Of a stretch of DNA of 64,000 nucleotides, positions 56,913 to 64,000 are shown piece after piece. Location of the stretch: the NCBI RefSeq assembly GCF_039555335.1, contig NC_092642.1, forward strand, positions 8,566,752 to 8,630,751. The letters run 5' to 3'. The notes beneath the pieces were generated by a model. That model was not told where the DNA came from and searched no databases. It saw only the letters and a program-made list of their open reading frames with translations. Numbering within the stretch: the first letter of the stretch is position 1; each line of letters opens with the position of its first letter. This DNA is from Amphiura filiformis. Taxonomy: Eukaryota > Echinodermata > Ophiuroidea > Amphilepidida > Amphiuridae. The translations under genes and the position numbers were made by a program.

Positions 56913-58268
56913 GTACATCCCAGTACATTCTAGTACATCCCAGTACATTCTAGTACATTCTAGTACATCACAGTACATCCCAGTACATTCTAGTACATGT
57001 CAGTACATCCCAGTATATTTTAATACATCCCAGTACATTCTAGTACATCCCAGTACAAAAAGGGACATCACAGTACGTTCTAGTACATCCCAGTACATTC
57101 TAGTACATCACAGTACATTTTAGTACATCCCAGTACATCCTAGTACATTATAGTACATCCCAGTACATTATAGTACATCACAGTACATTCTAGTACATCA
57201 TAGTACATCCCAGTACATGCTAGTACATCTTAGTACATTCTAGTTCATCCTAGTACATTCTAGTACATCGCAGTACATCCCAGTACATTCTAGTACATCT
57301 CAGTACATTCTAGTATATCTTAGTAAAATCTAGTACATTCTAGTACAAAAAAGGGACATCACAGTACGTTCTAGTACATCCCAGTACATTCTAGTACATC
57401 CCAGTACATTTTAGTACATCCCAGTACATCCTAGTACATTCTAGTACATCCCAGTACATCCTAGTACATCCGAGTACATTCTAGTACATCTCAGTACATT
57501 CTAGCACATCCCAGTACATTCTAGTACATCCCAGTACGTTCTAGTACATCCCAGTACATTCTAGTACATTCTAGTACATTCTAGTACATCCCGGTACATT
57601 CTAGTACATTATAGTACATCCCAGTACATTCTAATACATCCCAGTACATTCTAGTACATCACAGTACATCCCAGTACATTCTAGTACATCTCAGTACATT
57701 CTAGTACATCCCAGTCCATTCTAGTACATCTTAGTACATTCTAGTACAGTACATCTCAGTACATCCCAGTACATTCTAGTACATATCAGTACATCCCAGT
57801 ACTTTGTAGTACATCCCAGTACATTCTAGTACATCATAGTACATCCCAGTACATTATAGTACATCCCAGTACATTCTAGTACATCTCAGTACATTCTAGT
57901 ACATCCCAGTACATTCCAGTACATTCTAGTACATCCCAGTACATTTTAGTACATCCCAGTACATCGCAGTACATTATAGTACATCCCAGTACATTCTAGT
58001 ACATCCCAGTACATTCTTGTACATCCCAGTACATTTTAGTACATCCCAGTACATCGCAGTACATTCTAGTACATCGCAGTACATCTCAGTACATCCCAGT
58101 ACATCGCAGTACATTATAGTACATCCCAGTACATTCTAGTACATCCCAGTACATTCTTGTACATCCCAGTACATTTTAGTACATCCCAGTACATCGCAGT
58201 ACATCCCAGTACATTCTAGTACATTCTAGTACATTCCAGTACACTCTAGTACATCCCAGTACATTTTA
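56913..58268 (+). repeat. 10-bp satellite, third block
   Basis: The same unit with more disorder. Two places have 'acaaaaagggacatcac' inserted (about 57054 and 57345). A small internal duplication of about 110-130 bp with 'catcgcagtacattatag' lies near 57960-58200. Confidence 0.93.
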
Positions 58269-58440
58269 GGGGCTGGCATTTTCTTCGGAAGGGGGTGTCA
58301 CAAATATGGCGGTGACCGGAGTCAATTTTTTTCTGACCCCCCCTATCGCGGGCAAATTTTTTTTACGACCCCCCCCTATCGCGGATCGAACAATTTTATG
58401 ACCCCCCCTCCCCCCCCCTTCCAACTACACAGACTCAAGA
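58269..58440. repeat. C-rich dispersed repeat fragment
   Basis: 'ggctggcattttcttcggaa' and 'gaccccccctatcgcgg' words. The first is the inverse of the phrase near 44680 and 17537. It marks the right edge of the satellite. Confidence 0.55.
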
Positions 58441-59553
58441 AAAATTATTCATTGCCGGAACTAAGGCGCGGAGCGCGTCAAAACTTAAAAGTGAAGAAAG
58501 TGTGTGGAGCGCGGTAAAATTTTTATTGTAAGTGTAAAGAAGGCGCGCGGAGCGTGTAAAAATTTTGCATAGATAATTTCTTCCGGATTTTTTTGCCTTT
58601 GAGCACTTTAAAAGTCTGGATTTCCGACAGTCACGACTGACCAAAAGTCCGGATATCCGACCTCCTCTATAGGGGATGTGCATCTATTTTCTGAAATAGC
58701 CCATTCTGCGCGCTTTCAAGAACATTTTCGTCATTTCTTAACCCTATAGGACACGAAAACGGGTACAAATTAGCCTTAGAAAATACCCCTATTTTATGCA
58801 TTTCAAGTACACTTTTACAAAAGTACCCCTTTTTGGGGCGCCCGCTACGACGGCGGCCCCATTATTAGGCTTGACTTTGCAAAATGCTTCTAATTTCGGT
58901 CTTGCTAGATTTACTTCGTAACTGTTTTGCTTAAAACTTGCCAAGCTTATGAATAAAACCACAATATGCTTGGATTTTATTTTATTATTGTTTTCTGATA
59001 TGCACGGGATAAAATGTTGTGCGTATATTCTTTGTTTAAAATACAAAATTAATGGGCTTATAAAAACGCCAAATAAACCGTGACCTTTGTATGCTCATGT
59101 ATTGGTTTAAACCAGTTTACCGCCTCTTAGAACCCGATAGACGGTGACATTTGACCATTCTAATTATGTATGTTTTGAACATGTTTGCACATGAACTAGT
59201 TGTTTACAGCGTGAAGAATCTACAACATGCTCATCTATCAGGGCACAGTTCTTTAACCCCAATACATTTGTGCATTCATTGAATGACCTTTGAAAATGTG
59301 AGTACAAAAACTCATACTCTGCAACTTAAGGTCCAATTTTGCACTGTGATTGTTTAATTGAGGCTATTGATAATATGCGACTGGAATGAGGCCATTGTGG
59401 TCCATAGTGATTGCAGTAGCAACAGAGCCGTGACCTTTGCACACCTAATCCTTAAACCAAACCAAACAACCATTGACCAATCATGAAATCACTAATTGGT
59501 TTATGCGCTTGACTGCTAACTGATTGTAACCAAAGATATTAGAACCCAGCAAA
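58441..59553. other. No gene recognised
   Basis: It contains 'ggcgcggagcgcg' words repeated three times between 58464 and 58556. Small minus-strand frames at 58435-58683 and 58789-59046 lack motifs. Confidence 0.4.
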
Positions 59554-59748
59554 CACAAAAACGTTTTAAAAACGTTTTAAATAAGTTATATTTTGGGTTT
59601 TGGTTTAGGTAACAACGTTTTAATGACATTAAAATGTCGGGTTATATAAAGGTCATGATAACGTTTTGTATGAAAACACACTACAACAATATTTGTAAAT
59701 GTTTTCAAAAAATGTTATTGTAAACTATTTTTACAAACATGACTAGGG
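59554..59748 (+). mobile_element. Truncated CCCAGCAAACACAAAA MITE
   Basis: It starts CCCAGCAAACACAAAAACGT and is colinear with the reverse complement of 39360-39554. The other end is missing. Confidence 0.75.
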
Positions 59749-60052
59749 GGAAGCTTACTTATTTGTGTCTTCTATACTATCCATCATATACCCTAGGCCC
59801 TGCATAACGAAATTTAACAATAATCAATATCCAAAGCAATATCCTCACTACAATAGGGCCCCCAAACAGAACTTCCACCCCACATAATCGCAAATTGACA
59901 CGAAAGCTTCATTCCATGAAGCATTTCTCTCGTATTTGATCATCATATCCCGTGCAGCTCAAAATTGGGCGCCCCATTCCTTTTTTAAAGGAATTTTTAT
60001 TTAACATTTCAAGAACACACACAAAAACACTTGTTGAGTTGCTTATATTAGC
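59749..60052. other. No feature recognised
   Basis: Unique-looking sequence. Confidence 0.4.
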
Positions 60053-60165
60053 TACATGGTGTCCCTGAAAGAACTGTATTGTCGGAAACGTAATTGTTTG
60101 GATATTTTAACGCCACAACTGAAAATAACTAAATAGTAAATACTTGGTGTCTATTAAAACAATGC
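60053..60165 (+). mobile_element. Mariner-type element end, plus orientation
   Basis: 'ggtgtccctgaaagaactgt' and the following text match 6335-6444 in reverse complement through 'cgccacaact'. The first bases have decayed from CAGGGTGTCCC. Confidence 0.5.
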
Positions 60166-60795
60166 TTATTTAACAATATCCAAATGTCTGGGCTCGTAAG
60201 AATTCTTTCAGGTTTGTGTGGAAATTGCTTGTAATAGTAAGTTTGGCCTTTCTATATCATTTTGTACTCTGTAATAATTAATTATATCTATTCCGAAGTT
60301 GTAAACATGGTAAATGAATGGACAGATGTTAAGGTGGTTATGGAGGCATTATGAAAGTGCTCTCACATGTTTGAAACATCTTAATTGAGTAGAGCAAAGT
60401 ACACTGATCAATATGCCTTTTGTTTGGAGTCAATCGGACATACAGTTTTCAAAATATATCAATTTATATTTTCTTTGTATCTTATTGTTTTTATCAATAA
60501 TCAATAAAGCTAATGAGCTAAAATGACTGGAGAAGCTCATTTACATATAATATAATTTTTGCGAATATTTTGCTAAAAATGCATGCATAAATGTTCAGGG
60601 TGCTTTTATTTTGCATAAATTTCTTGACAGTGGTCATCCCTAGTATTAGTGCCCTCAGAATTTATGTTCATGGATTTCATATCTATGAGGGCGCTGAACT
60701 CCTATTGAAGTTGATCCCAGTAGGTCTCCGTTGAATTTTAATAATTTTGCAAGGATATCCTGAAGAAGGAAAGTTCGCTTTAACAGTGGGCCTAT
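60166..60795. other. No feature recognised
   Basis: AT-rich; no motif or repeat mate was found in the window. Confidence 0.4.
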
Positions 60796-60935
60796 ACATT
60801 ATAAACATATATCTTAACAAATTGACACCAAATATGACTAGAAATAATATTGCTGTACAAAAATATGACCATTAAGAAAATATATTTGACCGACCAAAGT
60901 TACCCCGCTGACTGAAGTTACCCCATTTTACGGTA
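60796..60935 (+). mobile_element. Right-end fragment of the CCGTAAAATGGGG MITE
   Basis: It matches 16080-16216, ending GTTACCCCATTTTACGGTA at 60935. The left part is absent. Confidence 0.75.
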
Positions 60936-62079
60936 CATAAACATTGTGTAGCCAGAGATACCCAGTGGTATAAAAATCTCAACTTATTTTGGAAATATTG
61001 AACAAAAATGTGCTATTTTAGTCCATATGTGAATTTGAAAGGGCCATAGATCAAAAACTATAGGTCACAGACATTCACCATCATTAACTTTTTTGTTCAG
61101 AATAACTAGGTTGACATAATGACATATTTTTTAAATCAATAAAATATATATATTTTTTTTCCCATGCAAAAATTACATTATTAGGGCAAAAATTACATTT
61201 TTAGGTAAAAAATGGCCAAAATAGCACAAAAATATGGTTTTTGCCATTTTTTTTATATTTTAGAGTTGTGCTGTAACATTTTTATTCATCAGTGTTGGAA
61301 ATCCATGTGACATGAAACATCTACAATAGAAATGAAATTTCTACTCAGTTTATTTTGAAAGTTACAGCTATTTTAATATTTGATATTTTTGGGCAAAAAT
61401 GGAAAACAATCACGAAAAACCCATTTTTAACCCTAAATAACTCCTTAATGTCCCAAGTAAAACGTGGGAACTTTTTGAATATCAATTCAGACATATCTTT
61501 ACTGTTGATTTGTTGTGTTTTCATGTAGTTCCCAAGAGTAGACTACAAAAGTGGAAAACAAAGGGCCGTAGAGATGCATGCCCCATAGTCTACATGCTTT
61601 CGGATGTATTACAGTACACAGGCATACTTGAACAAATAGAGGTTAACAGAAGCGAGTTTCAGTTTGCAGTTAAGTACCGAATAATAGCATGGAATGTAAA
61701 TATACCTCGCAAATAAATCCTGGCTATAATGTAGGCCTAGCTATTAACAACACAGGCTCGCTTAAAATGTTTTGCTGCAATTTTAAACATGTTGCTTACA
61801 TGTTTTATACCGTTATAACCCAAAATTGAAACGTTTTCTAGCAACCTCTTCTAACATTAATGTTTTATGTTAGTTGGGATAAAGTTAAAATCAACCATTT
61901 TGTCACGAGCTGTTTCAAAAGAAATCTGAGGAATTGAGTGAGTAACAACATTATCACAGGTCTGGATTCACTTAAAGTTTAGCTTCTTTAATATGACAGG
62001 AGCTATAACATATGATTATCAAGCTAACATGATCATTGCTAAACATGTATACTGGATGAATAATCTACACCAAGACACC
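60936..62079. other. Dispersed-repeat remnants, no gene confirmed
   Basis: The first 65 bases are the mate of 8419-8505. 61365-61440 resembles 14155-14235. A 68-codon plus frame at 61510-61716 has no recognised domain. Confidence 0.45.
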
Positions 62080-62171
62080 ATTTACCATGTTTACTAACCA
62101 CTCCCGTTTACTAACCGCTCCCGTTTACTCAACTAGCGGGGAACCGCGCGAAGCGCGGGTCTCCCGCTAGT
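62080..62171 (+). mobile_element. Helitron-like 3' terminus, copy 2
   Basis: GTTTACTAACCGCTCCCGTT is followed by a hairpin: GCGGG (62136-62140) with CCCGC (62163-62167), and CCGCGC (62144-62149) with GCGCGG (62153-62158). CTAG ends at 62170 with T next, the classical CTRR|T Helitron end. The 5' end is not identified. Confidence 0.6.
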
Positions 62172-62212
62172 AAATAAATAATATGGAAACGGAAACTAAC
62201 AGCATAGATCTA

Positions 62213-64000
62213 TGTAGAATGTACTGTGATGTACTAGAATGTACTGGGATGTACTATAATGAAATAGGATGTAAAATGTACTAGGATGTACTAGAATGTA
62301 CTGGGATGTACTATAATGTACTAGGATGTACTACAATGTACTGAGATGTACTATAATGTACTGGGATGTACTAGGATGAACTAGGCCTACTGTGATGCAC
62401 TACAATGTACTAGGATGTACTGGGATGTACTAGAATGTACTAGAATGTACTAGGATGTACTAAAATGTACTGGGATGTACTATAATGTACTAGAATGTAC
62501 TGTGATGTACTAGAATGTGCTGGGATGTACTAGAATGTACTGGGATGTACTATGATGTACTAGAATGTACTGTGATGTAATATAATGTACTGGGATGTAC
62601 TAGAATGTACTGGGATGTACTAGGACGTACTATAATGTACTGGGATGTACTAGAATGTACTAAGATGTACTAGAATGTAATGAGATGTTCTAGAATGTAC
62701 TGGGATGTACTATAATGTACTGGGATTTACTATGATGTACTGGGATGTACTATAATGTACTGGGATGTAATGAGATGTAATAGAATGTTCTGGGATGTAC
62801 TGAGATGTACTGGGATGTACTGGGATGTAATAGAATGTACTATGTACTAGAATGTACTGAGATGTACTAGAATGTACTGGGATGTACTATGATGTACTGG
62901 GATGTACTGGAATGTAGCCTACTAGATTTTACTAAGATGTACTAGAATGTACTGAGATGTACTAGAATGTACTGGGATGTACTGGGATGTACTAGGATGT
63001 ACTAAGATGTACTAGAATGTACTGAGATGTACTAGAATGTACTGGGATGTAATATGATGTACTGGGATGTACTAGATTTTAATAAGATGTACTAGAATGT
63101 ACTGAGATGTACTAGAATGTACTGGGATGTACTGGGATGTACTGGGATGTAGACCTACTAGGATGAACTAGAATGTACTGAGATGTACTAGAATGTATTG
63201 GGATGTACTATGATGTACTAGAATGTACTAGGATGTACTGGGATGTACTAGGATGTACTATAATGTACGAAAATGTACTAAAATGTACTGGGATGTACTA
63301 GAATGTACTGTACTGTACTAGAATGTACTGGGATGTACTAGAATGTACTGGGATGTACTAGAATGTACTGGGATGTACTAAGATGTACTAGGATATACTA
63401 GAATATACTGGGATGTACTAGAATGTATTGGGATGTACTAGAATGAACTGGGATGTACTAGGATGTACTAGAATGTACTGGGATGTACTAGAATGTACCG
63501 GGATGTACTAGAATGTACTGAGATGTACTATGATGTACTAGAATGTACTGGGATATTACTAGGCGAATGTACTAGAATGTACTAGGATGTACTAAAATGT
63601 ACTGTGATGTACTATGATGTACTAGAATGTACTTGGATGTACTAGAATGTACTGGGATGTACTAGAATGTACTGGAAAGTACTAGGATGTACTAGGATGT
63701 ACTATAATGTACTGGGATGTACTAGAATGTACTAAGATGTACTAGAATGTACTGAGATGTACTAGAATGTACTGGGATGTACTATAATGTACTGGGATGT
63801 ACTATGATGTACTATAATGTACTGGGATGTACTAGAATGTACTGGGATGTACTTGGATGTACTGATATGTACTAGAATGTACTGGGATGTACTGAGATGT
63901 ACTGAGATGTACTGTGATGTACTAGAAAGTACTGTGATGTACTAGAATGTACTAAGATGTACTAGAATGTATTGAGATGTACTAGAATGTACTGGGATGT
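62213..64000 (-). repeat. 10-bp satellite in inverted orientation
   Basis: The same unit reads TACTAGAATGTACTGGGATG on the plus strand, so the array is reversed relative to 44980-58268. It is less regular and continues beyond the window edge. Confidence 0.95.

Noticed and set aside
56715-56978. 87-codon minus frame
   Set aside because: It runs from satellite across the mariner end into its non-coding part, so it is chimeric and meaningless.
44980-58268. CRISPR-like regular repeats
   Set aside because: There are no unique spacers and no cas genes; this is contiguous satellite in a eukaryotic setting.
61510-61716. 68-codon plus frame
   Set aside because: There is no motif, promoter or splice signal that I can support.

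Overview
The window looks like nuclear DNA from a marine invertebrate, most likely an echinoderm or a related deuterostome. This is an inference. It rests on low gene density, the AT-rich base, many short foldback transposons, several LINE and Penelope-like remnants, spliceosomal introns and the very frequent palindrome TAGGCCTA. Nothing in the sequence fixes the species. Two substantial protein genes are supported; most of the rest is mobile-element and repeat DNA.

Layout. 0-10 kb: TTAA-flanked and other MITEs, a Helitron-like 3' end, a 130-150 bp tandem repeat, LINE tails, mariner ends, and a stretch at 4987-5047 that resembles an Illumina sequencing adapter (a probable assembly artefact). 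10.4-11.9 kb (minus): an intronless, secreted, FAD-dependent amine oxidase. 12-14 kb: decayed LINE and Penelope-like fragments and one unidentified exon-like remnant. 14.5-17.4 kb: a near-perfect hairpin, a 166-bp tandem repeat carrying a nested MITE, and a CCAAT/TATA promoter with a possible 14-codon first exon. 18-22.6 kb: a 4.6 kb inverted structure. 22.7-30.9 kb: MITEs, a LINE-tail array, an RTE remnant, two large foldbacks and a two-copy family with the motif GTAACGCGAGTCAC.

31-38.5 kb (plus): a C2H2 zinc-finger gene with one visible intron. Its large exon codes for about 930 residues of VVSTKQTMPQST-like repeats between zinc-finger regions, and a SUMO-interaction-like motif lies near the end. 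An in-frame TAA separates the main ORF from a further finger, whose exon end is repeated nine times in tandem. A frameshift is also visible in the first exon. The locus may be active with recoding or sequence errors, or may be decaying.

38.8-44.3 kb: further MITEs and an AT-rich tandem repeat. 45.0-58.3 kb: a very large satellite with a 10-bp unit, organised into 380-bp higher-order repeats and, in the best part, 1140-bp A-B-B blocks. It is broken by a 680-bp MITE and a 989-bp mariner relic, both with clean TA target sites. 58.3-62.2 kb: mixed repeats and transposon ends. 62.2 kb to the end: the same satellite in the opposite orientation, running off the window.

The genes do not form an operon or pathway. 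The coherent story here is repeat biology: nested insertions, tandem amplification at several scales, and amplification reaching into a coding exon.
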